Below are positions 1 to 8,992 of a DNA stretch of 64,000 nt, one piece after another. Each line of letters opens with the position of its first letter. Position 1 is the stretch's first letter. Location: the NCBI GenBank assembly GCA_965279095.1, contig CBDIHH010000006.1, positions 186,001 through 250,000 of the forward strand. Direction: 5' to 3'. A program made the position numbers and the translations under genes. This stretch comes from CBDIHH01 sp965279095 (GTDB taxonomy: Bacteria > Pseudomonadota > Alphaproteobacteria > Caulobacterales > Caulobacteraceae). Under the pieces are notes generated by a model. That model did no database searches and was not told the origin of the DNA. It saw only the letters and a list, made by a program, of their open reading frames with translations.

Positions 1-1
1 C

Positions 2-592
2 TGGACGGTGGGCGTCGTCGCTGAGGACCTGGTGGGCGACCAGTGCCGCGCGGTGGTCGGTCTCGGCGCCGCCAAGACCCCCGAATGGCGCTCCGGGCGG
101 CATATGACCGACGTCTGGTTCAGCACTGACGAGGACGCCCAGGCGCACCAGGGCGCCATGCACTGCGTGCCCGACGGCCGCTACCAGGCCCTGGCGGTGG
201 GGCCCCTGCGCAGCGGCAAGCTGGATCCGCCGGACATCGCCCTGTTCTACGCCACCCCCGGGGCGATGATGTATTTCATCAACGGGCTGCAGTGGTCCGG
301 CTACAAGCGGTTCGACTGGAGCGTGGTGGGCGAATCCGCCTGCGCCGACTCCTGGGGCCGGGCCCTCGCGACGCGCGAGGCCAGCCTGTCGATCCCCTGC
401 TTCGCCGAGCGACGCTATGGCGGGGTGCTCGACGACGAGATGCTGATGGCCGTGCCGCCTGAGGACCTGGCCCGGGCCATCGCCGGGATGAAGGCCCTGT
501 CCAAGCGCGGCCTGCGCTATCCCTTCCCCCAGTACGGCGTGCAGCAGGACGTCCGCGCCGGCATGGGGGTCAGCTACCCGGCGCCGACCTAG
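2..592 (+). CDS. DUF169 family protein (5' end outside window)
   Basis: The reading frame is open to the left edge, so the N-terminus is probably missing; a GTG at 8 is the first start-like codon but too little sequence is visible to accept it. The protein shows the DUF169 pattern: an ALAVGPL stretch followed by a hydrophobic segment with a YATPGAMMYFINGL core, then GESACADSWG and a C-terminal PEDLARAIAGM helix. The family is widespread in bacteria and archaea, has no assigned reaction, and often sits beside redox or catabolic genes. The stop codon overlaps the stop of the convergent NRDE gene by a few bases. The family call is by motif recall; the function is unknown. Confidence 0.72.
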   Translation, partial: WTVGVVAEDLVGDQCRAVVGLGAAKTPEWRSGRHMTDVWFSTDEDAQAHQGAMHCVPDGRYQALAVGPLRSGKLDPPDIALFYATPGAMMYFINGLQWSGYKRFDWSVVGESACADSWGRALATREASLSIPCFAERRYGGVLDDEMLMAVPPEDLARAIAGMKALSKRGLRYPFPQYGVQQDVRAGMGVSYPAPT

Positions 593-1296
593 AAACCGGG
601 CCAGCGGAAGGTCAGGCGGGCCCGCCCGGCGGGGGCGGCGTCGGCGTCGTAGAGTTGTTCCTCGATGACGCCGCTACCGTCGCGGCCCACGGCCGCCACT
701 GTGCTGCAGCGGGTGCCGTAGTCGGGGTGGCGGACGAACACCCCGGCGCCGGGGGCCCCAGGCTCGGCGGCGCGCTCGCTGCGCAGGGCGTCGAACAGCG
801 GGTCGAAAGCGTCGCCCGGGCCGTCCAGCCACTGCGCCAGGGCCGCGTTGAGCTCGGCGGTCTTGGCCGAGGCCTCGCCGACCGGCCCGTTGGACAGGCC
901 GTGGATCCCCGCGCCGAGCGCCGTCGCGCGAACCGGTCGGTTGGTCAGGATCCGCGCCCCGCCCTCGCTGACCGTCACCAGGTTGAAGGGGTTGTAGCGG
1001 GCGAGGTCGTCGTCGGTGGCCAGGCCCTTGAGGACGTCGCTGACCAGGCGGCCCCGGGAGGGCGCCGTCGGGTCTGGCGGTCCCGCGCCTCGCAGGTTGG
1101 TCACGGCGGCCAGGCCATGGCTGGAGACCCCCAGCCAGGCGCCCCCAGACACCAGGTCGCGGCCGGCGCGGATGTCGGGGTCGTCGGGCCAGGCCGCCAG
1201 GGGCGCGCTGGCCCGGGCGTGGCGCTCGTCACGATTGGCGATGAGCACCACGGCCCAGCGCGGGCCGACGTCGAGGGACAGGGAGAGGATGCACAT
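589..1296 (-). CDS. NRDE/TANGO2 family protein
   Basis: This 235-residue protein begins MCILSLSL and carries the family-defining N-R-D-E tetrapeptide at residues 20-23 (ANRDERHAR), followed by the conserved GGAWLGVSSHGLAAVTNLR block. These are the hallmarks of the NRDE family, whose eukaryotic member TANGO2 has been linked to haem and acyl-CoA/lipid handling; bacterial roles are not settled. The length is normal for the family. The N-terminal Cys2 resembles an N-terminal nucleophile hydrolase arrangement, but that is inference. It lies 60 bases downstream of the lipoprotein gene on the same strand and converges with the DUF169 gene. Confidence 0.85.
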   Translation of the reverse strand: MCILSLSLDVGPRWAVVLIANRDERHARASAPLAAWPDDPDIRAGRDLVSGGAWLGVSSHGLAAVTNLRGAGPPDPTAPSRGRLVSDVLKGLATDDDLARYNPFNLVTVSEGGARILTNRPVRATALGAGIHGLSNGPVGEASAKTAELNAALAQWLDGPGDAFDPLFDALRSERAAEPGAPGAGVFVRHPDYGTRCSTVAAVGRDGSGVIEEQLYDADAAPAGRARLTFRWPGF

Positions 1297-1356
1297 GGGT
1301 CCCAGGAGAATAGGGCGGCGGACCGGCGTCCGCCACCACCCGGGGACCCCGGGGAG

Positions 1357-1995
1357 TCAGGGGCAGCGGACCCGGGTCTGCGCGCGGCTGCGGCGCACGT
1401 CATAGCGGCTGCTCTGGCTGACCGTATAGGCCCGGGCGGTGGAGTAGCCATAGGCCTGGCCGCCGCCATAGCCGGGGGGCGGGCCGGCGTAGCCGCCGTC
1501 GTGGTAGCCGCCCTCGGCATAGGTCTCCTGGCTGTAGCCCTCGGCCGAATAGCCGCCCGATTGATACTGGCGGGAGGACTCGTAGCGACCCTCCTCGCGG
1601 CCGGACGCATAGCGCGCGTAGCCGCCGCGCGCCGCATAGGCGCGGTCCGGCGCGCCGTAGAGTTCGGGTCCGGTCTCGCGCCGGGCATAGGCTCCCGAGC
1701 GGCTGTGGCGAGCGGCGTCCCGGCGGACCTGACGGTGTGCGACCGCCGCCTGACGGCGGTGTGTCGGGCCTCCGGCGAGGGCGACGGCGCGGGGCGGGGC
1801 CTTGACCGCGGGGGGCGCGGCCATGGCCGGGGCGGCGGCCTGGACGCCGGCCTTGCCCTGGTCGCAGGCGCAGGGGGCGGGCGCGGGCGGGGGCCCCTTG
1901 ACCTCCGCCTGGGCGGCCACTTGTGGGGCCTGGGGTTTGCAGGCGGCGAGCCCGGCGGCCAGGGCGCCGATCAGCAGGACATGTTTGAGAGCCAC
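1357..1995 (-). CDS. Tyr/Gly-rich lipoprotein, hypothetical
   Basis: A GTG start at 1995 preceded by GGAG gives a 212-residue protein. The first 19 residues form a lipoprotein signal (hydrophobic core HVLLIGALAAG, lipobox LAAC with Cys19), so it should be lipid-anchored in the envelope. The mature part starts with a Pro/Ala-rich linker containing a CACD motif and ends in a low-complexity tail rich in Tyr, Gly, Ser and Arg (repeated GGY, YGG and RYxS units), ending TRVRCP. I recognise no catalytic domain. A longer frame upstream exists, but only this part has a coherent N-terminus. It is divergent from the MFS gene at 2167. Confidence 0.6.
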   Translation of the reverse strand: MALKHVLLIGALAAGLAACKPQAPQVAAQAEVKGPPPAPAPCACDQGKAGVQAAAPAMAAPPAVKAPPRAVALAGGPTHRRQAAVAHRQVRRDAARHSRSGAYARRETGPELYGAPDRAYAARGGYARYASGREEGRYESSRQYQSGGYSAEGYSQETYAEGGYHDGGYAGPPPGYGGGQAYGYSTARAYTVSQSSRYDVRRSRAQTRVRCP

Positions 1996-2166
1996 GGGGT
2001 CAATCTCCGGCCGGATCTTTGTGTGCCCTTGCGGGACGGGGGCCCCTGCGCGCGGCAAGACACGCGCCAGGGCGAGCGCGCTTGCCAACCGGATCGCGAT
2101 GCTGGACGAAGGTCCCTCATGAGCCGGCGCCGGGGACGGGCGCCGTGGACGAGATGAGGGGCGGCG

Positions 2167-3396
2167 GTGCAGACCAAGACGAGCGCGTGGGACGAGATCA
2201 GACAGGGCTGGCCCACCGTGGTCGCCTCCGCCTTCGGGGCCTGCGTCGGACTGACCGGGCTGGCCTTCTACAGCTTCGGCCTGTTCGTGAAGCCCCTGTC
2301 GGCCGAGTTCGGATGGTCGCGGGGCGAGGTGGCCCTGGGTCTGACCTGGATCACCCTGGGCACGGTGATCACCGCGCCCGCGGTGGGCTGGCTGATCGAC
2401 CGCTTCGGCGTGCGCAGGGTCGCCGCCCCGTCCCTCGTCGGCCTGGGCCTGGCCTATGCGCTGCTGTCGCGCATCGACGGCGCCATCATCACCTTTTACC
2501 TGGCCTGTTTCGCCGTCTCCTTCCTGGGCTGCGCCACCTCGCCGGTGACCTGGACGCGGGCGGTCAGCCTGCGGTTCGAGCGCAGCCGCGGCCTGGCCCT
2601 CGGCCTGACGCTGCTGGGCAGCGCCTCGGCGGGCCTGGTGGGCGGGCCGCTGCTGCAGTCGGTGATCACCGGTCACGGCTGGCGGGCGGCCTATCTGGCG
2701 ATGGCGGCCTTCACCGTGCTGGTGGCCTTTCCCATCGTGCTGATCTTCCTGCGCGGCCCTGCCCCGGCGGCTCATGGGTCGGCGCCGGAGCGGACCGGCA
2801 TGGCCCTGGCCCAGGCCCTGCGCTCCCCGCCGTTCTGGATCCTCGGCGTCGGCATCCTGGTGCTGATCACGGCGCAGAGCGGCGTCATCGTCCACCTGGT
2901 GCCCCTGCTCACCGACCGCGGTCTCAGCCCGGTGGAGGCCGCGGCTCTGGCGGGGCTGATGGGCGGCTCCATCTTCGTCAGCCGGGTGGCCGTCGGCGCC
3001 CTGCTCGACCGGTTCAACCCGCCCCTGGTGGCGGGCCTGGTGCTGGCCGCGCCGGTGGCCGCCATCGCCCTGCTGGCCACCTGCGGCGACCACCGGCCGT
3101 CGCTGGTGGCGTCTGTGCTGCTGCTGGGCCTCAGCGCCGGGGCGGAGATCGACTTCCTGTCCTTCTTCGCCGCCCGGCATTTCGGCCTGCGATCCTATGG
3201 GCGCATCTATGGCGTGCTGTTCGCCATGTTCAGCATGGGCAACGGCCTGGGCGCGCCCCTGGTCGGGGCGGCCTTCGACCACTGGGGCGACTACGGCCCG
3301 GCCCTTTGGGCGGCGGCGGCCCTGTTCGCCGTGGGCGCGGCCATGTTCGCGGCGCTGGCGCGGTTTCCCGCCTGGCGGGACGATCTCGCCGAATGA
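2167..3396 (+). CDS. MFS transporter (OFA/monocarboxylate-type)
   Basis: This 409-residue inner-membrane carrier starts at GTG 2167, with AGGGG just upstream. It shows about twelve hydrophobic segments, the MFS loop 2-3 motif variant GWLIDRFGVRR near residues 76-86, and a central hydrophilic loop around RGPAPAAHGS. The arrangement FGWSRGEVALG after helix 1 and the GAEIDFLSFFAARHFG segment are typical of oxalate/formate antiporter and monocarboxylate-type MFS proteins. The carrier at 30595-31827 is a clear relative of almost the same length (410). It lies 86 bases upstream of the small-protein/methyltransferase/oxidase cassette and could feed that pathway. The substrate cannot be read from sequence. 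Confidence 0.88.
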   Translation: MQTKTSAWDEIRQGWPTVVASAFGACVGLTGLAFYSFGLFVKPLSAEFGWSRGEVALGLTWITLGTVITAPAVGWLIDRFGVRRVAAPSLVGLGLAYALLSRIDGAIITFYLACFAVSFLGCATSPVTWTRAVSLRFERSRGLALGLTLLGSASAGLVGGPLLQSVITGHGWRAAYLAMAAFTVLVAFPIVLIFLRGPAPAAHGSAPERTGMALAQALRSPPFWILGVGILVLITAQSGVIVHLVPLLTDRGLSPVEAAALAGLMGGSIFVSRVAVGALLDRFNPPLVAGLVLAAPVAAIALLATCGDHRPSLVASVLLLGLSAGAEIDFLSFFAARHFGLRSYGRIYGVLFAMFSMGNGLGAPLVGAAFDHWGDYGPALWAAAALFAVGAAMFAALARFPAWRDDLAE

Positions 3397-3482
3397 TCGA
3401 CTGTTGACAGGCGTCGCGCCGCGCGCGTCATCTGGCGGGGTTCGGTGGCCCCCCGCCGCGCAAGACCTTTCGGAGCTGCACG

Positions 3483-3833
3483 ATGGCTGGTGACGATCCG
3501 ACGCTGAAGCCGCGGCAAAGGTTCGCCAAGGGGCCCCGGCCCTTCTTCATGAAGGACCCGGACGTCGACCGGATGCTGGCGATGGTCACCGCCCTCACCG
3601 CCGAGCTGTCGGTGGTGCGCGAGCGGCTGGATACGGTCGAGCGCCTGGCGGAGCAGGGGCTGTCGGCGACCCCCGCCAACATCGAGGCCTACCGCCTGGA
3701 CCCGCAGGTCGAGGCGGCGCGCGAGGCCACGCGGGCGGCCATGCTGGACCGGGTGTTCCGCATTCTCGCCCAGCCGATGGACGAGGACGCCCCGGAGGCG
3801 GATTATGACGCCATAGTCGAGCGGTTTACCTGA
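3483..3833 (+). CDS. Small helical protein, cassette partner of methyltransferase
   Basis: This 116-residue, charged, mostly helical protein has no signal peptide or membrane segment. The core reads FFMKDPDVDRML, then a helix with ELSVVRERLDTVERL, and ends DYDAIVERF. It aligns without large gaps to the 118-residue protein at 26031: both have F-x-x-(D/N)-P-x-V-D, an R-x-R-L-x-T-(V/L)-E helix and a C-terminal acidic helix. Both are directly upstream of a methyltransferase of the same type, here 14 bases away. I do not recognise the family. A role as a subunit or stabiliser of the methyltransferase is inferred from this repeated linkage. Confidence 0.75.
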   Translation: MAGDDPTLKPRQRFAKGPRPFFMKDPDVDRMLAMVTALTAELSVVRERLDTVERLAEQGLSATPANIEAYRLDPQVEAAREATRAAMLDRVFRILAQPMDEDAPEADYDAIVERFT

Positions 3834-3847
3834 GCGAGGACGAGGTC

Positions 3848-5014
3848 ATGCAGAACAACTCCACCCACGCCATGTTCCCGGACGCGACCCACGACGAACA
3901 GGCGATGCAGAACTTCATCAAGAGCCTGCGCGTCCACGTGCTGAAGGAATTTCACGCCTCGGGCCGCGAGCAGCTGGAGTCGCGTATCGCGCCGGCCCTG
4001 CGCCAGGTCGAGGGCCGCTGGCCCCCCGAGCGCCGGGACCTGCGCCGCGCCTTCGGCCAGGCGCCGCAGCACCGCTGGTGGAGCTCCATGCTGCGGGTGA
4101 CCCAGGAGATGCTCTACGAGGGGGTGGGGCCCAGCATCGAGCGGCAACTGCCTGAGCTGATCGACAAGGCCAAGGCCCTGCGCGGCCGGCAGGGATCGCT
4201 GACCCTTGATCCCGACCTCGCCATTCCCCGCTACCTGAGCGCGGTGGATATCCACTGCAAGCCCGGCAGCTACCAGACCGAGCTGGGCCAGGATGACGTC
4301 TTCGCCGGGGCCGAGTTCGACCGCACCTACCGCCTCTATTCCATGGGCATCAACGGGCCCGACCTGGATGCCGGCGGGTGGCGGGTGATCGACTGGATCA
4401 AGGACCGGTATCCGGATTTCAAGCCCCGGCGGATTCTCGACATGGGCTGCACCGTGGGCCATTCGACCCTGCCCTATTGCGTGGCCTTCGGCGACGATGT
4501 GGAGGTCCACGCCATCGACGTGGCCGCCCCCTGCCTGCGCTACGGCCACGCCCGCGCGGTGGCCATGGGGCGCACGGTCCACTTCAGCCAGCAGAACGCC
4601 GAGCACACCCGCTTCCCGGACGGCAGCTTCGACCTGGTGGTCTCCAACCTGATGATGCACGAGACCTCGCGCTCGGCGCTGCGCAACATCTTCGCCGAAT
4701 GCCACCGGCTGCTGGCCCCCGGCGGGCTGATGGTCCATGCGGAAGGGGTCAGCCGCACCGACCTGTTCGGCAAATATTACGCCGAGTGGATGGCTCACTA
4801 TAACAACGAGCCCTTCCTGGGCACGGTGCAGGACGAGAACTTCGAGAGCCTCTGCGAGGGCGCGGGCTTCGCGCCGGAGGACTGCCTGGTGGAGGAGGCG
4901 GCTTCCAGGGCTCCCCCCGGCGCCCAGGCCGTGCAGAGCAGCCGCTTCCTGATCGCCAGCGCGCGAAAGCCAGGCGTCGCGGCCGAGGCCGCCGGCCAGG
5001 AGCCGCGCAATTGA
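3848..5014 (+). CDS. Class I SAM-dependent methyltransferase with conserved N-terminal domain
   Basis: The 388-residue protein starts at ATG 3848, with a GAGGACGAGG ribosome site. Residues 1-190 are an N-terminal region with the pattern LTLDPDLAIPRY and IHCKPGSY (about 118-142). The Rossmann fold begins with SAM motif I ILDMGCTVGHST (196-207), an acidic residue after strand 2 (Asp224), and FDLVVSNLMMHE (261-272), followed by a LLAPGGLMVHAE strand. The same two-domain layout recurs at 26398-27513, so the N-terminal domain is probably the substrate or partner part. The stop overlaps the TTG start of the FAD oxidase downstream, so the two are translationally coupled. The methyl acceptor is unknown. 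Confidence 0.85.
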   Translation: MQNNSTHAMFPDATHDEQAMQNFIKSLRVHVLKEFHASGREQLESRIAPALRQVEGRWPPERRDLRRAFGQAPQHRWWSSMLRVTQEMLYEGVGPSIERQLPELIDKAKALRGRQGSLTLDPDLAIPRYLSAVDIHCKPGSYQTELGQDDVFAGAEFDRTYRLYSMGINGPDLDAGGWRVIDWIKDRYPDFKPRRILDMGCTVGHSTLPYCVAFGDDVEVHAIDVAAPCLRYGHARAVAMGRTVHFSQQNAEHTRFPDGSFDLVVSNLMMHETSRSALRNIFAECHRLLAPGGLMVHAEGVSRTDLFGKYYAEWMAHYNNEPFLGTVQDENFESLCEGAGFAPEDCLVEEAASRAPPGAQAVQSSRFLIASARKPGVAAEAAGQEPRN

Positions 5015-6624
5015 ACAAGCCACAGATGGTTGGGACACGCATGGACACGATGACGACGGCGGACGCTTCCGGCCTGCTGGCCAGCCTGGGCCAGGCGGTG
5101 GGGGCCCAGAACCTCTTCACCGAGCTGGAGGAGCGCGAATACTATTCCACCGACCTGTGGGACGCCGGCGCCACCTGTGCCGCCGCGGTGCGGCCGCTCG
5201 ACGCCCCCTCCCTGGCCCGCGCCGTGGGCCTGGCCACCGCCGCCGGCTATGCGGTGGCGCCGCGCGGGGGCGGCCTGACCTATGTGGGCGGCTATACGCC
5301 CGACCGGGAAGAGACGGTCACCGTCGACGTCAGCGCCATGAACCGCATCCTCGCGATCAGCGAGGAGGACATGTACATCACCGTCCAGGCGGGCGTGACC
5401 TGGAAGCAGATCTATGACGCGCTGAAACCCTTGGGCCTGCGCCTGCCCTTCTTCGGCACCTTCTCAGGGGCCCGGGCGACGGTGGGCGGGGGCCTGTCCA
5501 ACGGGGCCCTGTTCCTGGGCACCGGCCGCTACGGGTCCGCCGCCGACATCGTGCTCGGCCTTGAGGTGGCCCTGGCCGACGGCACGCTGGTACGCACCGG
5601 CCAGGCCTCGGTGGAGGGCGGCAAGCCCTTTTTCCGCGCCTATGGACCCGACCTCACCGGCCTGTTCGTGCACGACTCCGGCGCCCTGGGCATCAAGACC
5701 GAGGCCACCCTTCGCCTGATCCGCGCGCCGCGCGAGACGGACTTCCTGTCGTTCGGCTTCGAGTCCGCGCAGGAGGCCATCGCCGCCGCCTGCGAGGTCT
5801 CGCGCTGCGAGCTGGGCGAGGAATGCTACATCATGGACCCGATCAAGACCCAGCTGGCCCTGGCCGGCAGCGATCTTGCCTCAGACGCCCGCATCCTCGC
5901 CGAGGTCATGAAGACGAGCGGCGGGGTGATGAAGGGGCTGAAGGCCGGCGTGGACCTGGTGCGCGCGGGCAAGCATTTCGCCGACAAGGTACATTCCCTC
6001 AACGTGACCTGCGCCGCGCGCAACCGCGCCGCCCTGGAGGCCGACATGGCCGAGGTGGGGGCGATCGCCGCCCGGTTCGGCGGCAAGCCCCTGCCCAACT
6101 CCATCCCCAAGGCCAACCGCGCCAACCTGTTCCCGCCGGTCAATGGCGTGGTCAGCGTCGACGCCGAGCGCTGGGTGGCCCTCAACGCCAAGGTCGCCCA
6201 CTCCGACGCCCAGAAGATCTATGACGCTGCCGAGGCGATCATCGAGCGCCATCGCGAGGCCCTGGACGCCCACGGCATCAAGGTCTCGCGGCTGCTGACC
6301 CTGATGTCGAACCACGCCTTCAGCTATGAGCCGGTGTTCAACTGGAAGGACGCCTGGCTGCCGCAGCATCGCCGGGCGGCGGAACCGGGCTATCTGTCGA
6401 AGCTTACCGAACCGGCCGCGGACCCCGCGGCGCGGGCGGTGGTGGCGACGGTGCGCGGCGAGCTGGTCGCCCTGTTCGCCAGCTTCGGCGCCGCCTCCAG
6501 CCAGATCGGGCGGACCTACAGCTTCCTGCCGCGACTGAAGCCGCAGACCCGGGCCCTGCTGGAGGACCTCAAGCGCGCCGTCGATCCCAAGGGCCTGATG
6601 AACCCGGGGGCGCTGGGGTTCTAG
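5011..6624 (+). CDS. FAD-linked oxidase, VAO/PCMH family
   Basis: This 537-residue flavoprotein belongs to the vanillyl-alcohol oxidase/p-cresol methylhydroxylase fold, related to GlcD and 4-cresol-type oxidases. The FAD-binding loop PRGGGLTYVGGY (84-95) and the GARATVGGGLSNGALFLGTGRYG stretch mark the PP-type FAD domain; the C-terminus ends in the usual DPKGLMNPGALGF. I chose TTG 5011 because AGGAG (4998-5002) sits eight bases before it and it overlaps the preceding stop; ATG 5041 is the alternative. Members oxidise alcohols, hydroxy acids, phenols or reduce aldehydes. Given the coupling to a methyltransferase, O-methylated phenolic or hydroxy-acid substrates are plausible but not shown. Confidence 0.85.
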   Translation: MNKPQMVGTRMDTMTTADASGLLASLGQAVGAQNLFTELEEREYYSTDLWDAGATCAAAVRPLDAPSLARAVGLATAAGYAVAPRGGGLTYVGGYTPDREETVTVDVSAMNRILAISEEDMYITVQAGVTWKQIYDALKPLGLRLPFFGTFSGARATVGGGLSNGALFLGTGRYGSAADIVLGLEVALADGTLVRTGQASVEGGKPFFRAYGPDLTGLFVHDSGALGIKTEATLRLIRAPRETDFLSFGFESAQEAIAAACEVSRCELGEECYIMDPIKTQLALAGSDLASDARILAEVMKTSGGVMKGLKAGVDLVRAGKHFADKVHSLNVTCAARNRAALEADMAEVGAIAARFGGKPLPNSIPKANRANLFPPVNGVVSVDAERWVALNAKVAHSDAQKIYDAAEAIIERHREALDAHGIKVSRLLTLMSNHAFSYEPVFNWKDAWLPQHRRAAEPGYLSKLTEPAADPAARAVVATVRGELVALFASFGAASSQIGRTYSFLPRLKPQTRALLEDLKRAVDPKGLMNPGALGF

Positions 6625-6657
6625 GGCTGAACGCGCAGCATCACTCGCCCCCGTATT

Positions 6658-6728
6658 CCCGGCGTACGCCGGGAGCCAGATCCTAAGGCGTATGACCTCT
6701 ATGATCTGGGCCCCGGCGTACGCCGGGG
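6658..6728. repeat. Two-palindrome intergenic element, copy A
   Basis: The palindrome CCCGGCGTACGCCGGG (6658-6673) is followed by CCAGATC (6676-6682), a short spacer, GATCTGG (6703-6709) and a second palindrome CCCCGGCGTACGCCGGGG (6711-6728). The whole unit is therefore an inverted repeat made of two smaller palindromes. A second copy with identical palindromes and the same inner CCAGATC/GATCTGG arms is at 31843-31919. Both copies lie between converging genes, 34 bases after the oxidase stop here. It looks like a REP-type or small non-autonomous element that could also terminate transcription from both sides. Confidence 0.85.
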
Positions 6729-6768
6729 ACGCGGTAGCGTTGTGGTCGAGGGTCGGCGTCGAACGCTG

Positions 6769-7344
6769 CTAGTGCAGGGCGGGGTCCAGGACCTCGTTCA
6801 GTTCCACATAGTTGCCGTCCGGGTCATGGAAGGACGAGAACATGACCCGGATGACGCCCTTGCCGTCGTAGGACGGGTAGGTGACCGGGTTGGGCGCTTC
6901 GTCGATGCGCACCCCGGGCGTCGCCTTGATCCGCTCGAACTTGGCCTGCAGGTCCCGGGTGTTGAACACCATCACCATGTCGCCCGGCTGCAGGGCCGCC
7001 TCGGTCTTGGCGGGGCGGGGACCGAGGTCCGGCTTCAGATACTGCAGCAGGCCCAGCTGGCCGACGTAGTCGTCATTGGCGCGCATCAGCACCAGGCGAC
7101 GGGACTTGGTCATCTGCGCCAGGGACGGGGCGTCCGGCGGGGTGTTGATCATGCGGTCGTAGGTCACCACGAGGCCCAGGGCGTCGCGGTAGATGCGCAG
7201 GCTGGCGTCGATGTCGCGCACCACCAGGGTTGTCCGTCGCAGGTCCAGCCCGACCCGCTGATCGGGGGCGACCGGCGCGGCCGCGGCGCTCGCTGTCGTC
7301 AGGATCACGGCCGCCAGCGCCAGGCCAATGGACTTCAGGGTCAC
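6769..7344 (-). CDS. Exported VOC (glyoxalase/extradiol dioxygenase-fold) protein
   Basis: The 191-residue protein has an N-terminal signal peptide (MTLKSIGLALAAVILTTASA with an ASAAAA cleavage region), then one vicinal-oxygen-chelate unit: LDLRRTTLVVRDIDASLRIYRDALGLVV (about 33-60) and the closing SSFHDPDGNYVELNEVL. VOC proteins are normally cytosolic metalloenzymes such as glyoxalases, ring-cleavage dioxygenases or resistance proteins; an exported single-domain member is less usual. It is the second gene of a probable unit with the GPH carrier upstream (7484-8917, gap 139 bases containing a hairpin). The reaction is unknown. Confidence 0.85.
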   Translation of the reverse strand: MTLKSIGLALAAVILTTASAAAAPVAPDQRVGLDLRRTTLVVRDIDASLRIYRDALGLVVTYDRMINTPPDAPSLAQMTKSRRLVLMRANDDYVGQLGLLQYLKPDLGPRPAKTEAALQPGDMVMVFNTRDLQAKFERIKATPGVRIDEAPNPVTYPSYDGKGVIRVMFSSFHDPDGNYVELNEVLDPALH

Positions 7345-7439
7345 GGGTGAACCTCCCGCCGCCAGAACGGCGACAGGAAACAGCCTAATAGTATGCCATT
7401 AGACCTGCCAAACGGTATTCTGGGGCAGGGCGTGCGCCC

Positions 7440-7464
7440 CCTCCCCCGCGAAGGGCGGGGGAGG
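7440..7464. repeat. GC-rich hairpin
   Basis: Arms CCTCCCCCGC (7440-7449) and GCGGGGGAGG (7455-7464) flank a five-base loop. It is a simple member or relative of the GC-rich hairpin repeats found at 10204, 28921 and 59721. It lies between the GPH carrier and the VOC gene, where it could attenuate read-through. Confidence 0.7.
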
Positions 7465-7483
7465 ATGCGGGGCCTGCCTGCCC

Positions 7484-8917
7484 TTAGACGGCCGGCTGCC
7501 AGCCCGGCTCGCCGGCCTCCAGCGGCCGCGGCGGGGGCTGGCGCATCCGGCGCGATTCCAGGCGACGGCGAAGGATGTCGTGGCGTCGACGATCCAGCGG
7601 GAAGTGCCAGATGATCAGGCCGCCGATGGCCTTGAGGATTCCGGGGATGAGCAGCACCGTCACCAGCAGCCCGACCTTGGACATGGGCGAGTTCTCGACC
7701 CCTTCCTTCACGCTGTAGGAGAACAGGCCCAGGAGGATGAAGCCGAGGCCGCTGCCCAGGGCCACGGCGATCTTCAGGATCAGGGAGTGGAAGGCGAAGT
7801 ACGAGCCGGCCCGCGCCTCGCCGGTCCGCCAGGTCCCGTAGTCGACCACGTCCGCCAGCATGGCCGCGGGGGCCACGAAGCCGCAGGCCGTGGAGAAGGA
7901 GACGAAGAACAGGACGCAGGCGCCGAGGACCGCCACGGTGGCCTGGGAGTGATGGTCGGGGTTGATGAACCAGAAGGCGTTGATGGCCAGGGAGCTCAGG
8001 AACATGGCCAGGCCATAGGCCTTGTGCTTGCCGATCCTGTTGGCCACCCGCACCCAGACCGGGATGGCGATGACCGTGACGCCGCCGAAGCCCATCATGA
8101 TGTAGGGGTACCACTGACCGATCTTCAGGTAGCTGTCGTAGAAGGTGAACAGCAGGGTGGTGATGCCCTGGCCGAGGCTGGCGATCAGGAATCCCGCCAT
8201 ATAGAACCAGAACGGCCGGTTGTGGCGCACCGAGCGGATCACCCCCAGGAAGTCGGGTCGCTCGCGCGTGGTCGCCTGGCCGGACGGGGTGAAGATCACC
8301 GAGATGGCGGTCAGGATCGGGATGATCGGCAGGCAGATCCAGTAGAGATGCTGGAACATGTCCATGGAGAAGGCGGAGGTCTGGGTGACCCCCAGCCAGA
8401 ACAGGGCGATGGGGGCCAGGTTCTTGACCATCACCCCGAGATTGGTGCTGACCCCGGCGTAGCCGTTGATCTTGGACCGGTCCGAATAGTTGGGGCTGAG
8501 CTCGGCGCCCCAGGCTGTGTAGGCCACGCCCGCCATGGTCCAGCCGATGTCATAGGCGATGCGCCAGATGACGAAATAGCCGATCCCCGCGCCCTCGGGG
8601 GGCATGAACAGGTAGTAGCAGGACACCAGGGTCACCACCGTGCCGGCCACGATCCACGGCTTGCGCGAGCCGAAGCGGGTCCGCGTCCGATCCGACAGGA
8701 AACCGACCACCTGGTCGGAGACGGCGTCGAAGATACGGATGAACAGCAGGGCCAGGCCCAGGTCGGCCAGGGCGATGCCCAGCTCCTTGGCGTAGAGCTG
8801 CGGCAGCATGACGTTGATTGCCACGGCGAAGACCGAGAAGCCCAGCGCCATGGCGCTATAGGTGATCAGCGTCTTCTGGCTGAGGCGCGCCTCGACCCCC
8901 TGGCCGCGGTCCGACAT
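7484..8917 (-). CDS. GPH-family (MelB-like) cation symporter
   Basis: The 477-residue inner-membrane carrier starts MSDRGQGVEARLSQ and shows about twelve hydrophobic segments. Diagnostic GPH features are FIRIFDAVSDQVVGFLSDRTRTRFGSRKPW in the first loop, GAELSPNYSDRSKINGYAG in the middle and MLADVVDYGTWRTGEARAGSYFA toward the C-terminus. These resemble MelB/YicJ-type Na+ or H+-coupled sugar or glycoside symporters. A second GPH carrier is at 16659. It is divergent from the nitrilase-like gene across a region with a LysR-type palindrome (8993-9019). The substrate is unknown; glycosides are the family norm. Confidence 0.88.
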   Translation of the reverse strand: MSDRGQGVEARLSQKTLITYSAMALGFSVFAVAINVMLPQLYAKELGIALADLGLALLFIRIFDAVSDQVVGFLSDRTRTRFGSRKPWIVAGTVVTLVSCYYLFMPPEGAGIGYFVIWRIAYDIGWTMAGVAYTAWGAELSPNYSDRSKINGYAGVSTNLGVMVKNLAPIALFWLGVTQTSAFSMDMFQHLYWICLPIIPILTAISVIFTPSGQATTRERPDFLGVIRSVRHNRPFWFYMAGFLIASLGQGITTLLFTFYDSYLKIGQWYPYIMMGFGGVTVIAIPVWVRVANRIGKHKAYGLAMFLSSLAINAFWFINPDHHSQATVAVLGACVLFFVSFSTACGFVAPAAMLADVVDYGTWRTGEARAGSYFAFHSLILKIAVALGSGLGFILLGLFSYSVKEGVENSPMSKVGLLVTVLLIPGILKAIGGLIIWHFPLDRRRHDILRRRLESRRMRQPPPRPLEAGEPGWQPAV

Positions 8918-8992
8918 CCAACGCTCCCTGAAGTTCGCAGCCTGTGCTGAAACCTAGTGACCCACGCCGGGGCGTCCAATGCTGTTTGCGGC

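Noticed and set aside
655..2157. A 500-codon frame on the + strand across the NRDE and lipoprotein genes
   Set aside because: It is antisense to two genes with recognisable features and has no domain of its own.
1996..3282. Upstream extension of the lipoprotein frame antisense to the MFS gene
   Set aside because: The sequence is Gln/Arg/Gly-rich shadow of the carrier; the lipoprotein signal fixes the start at 1995.
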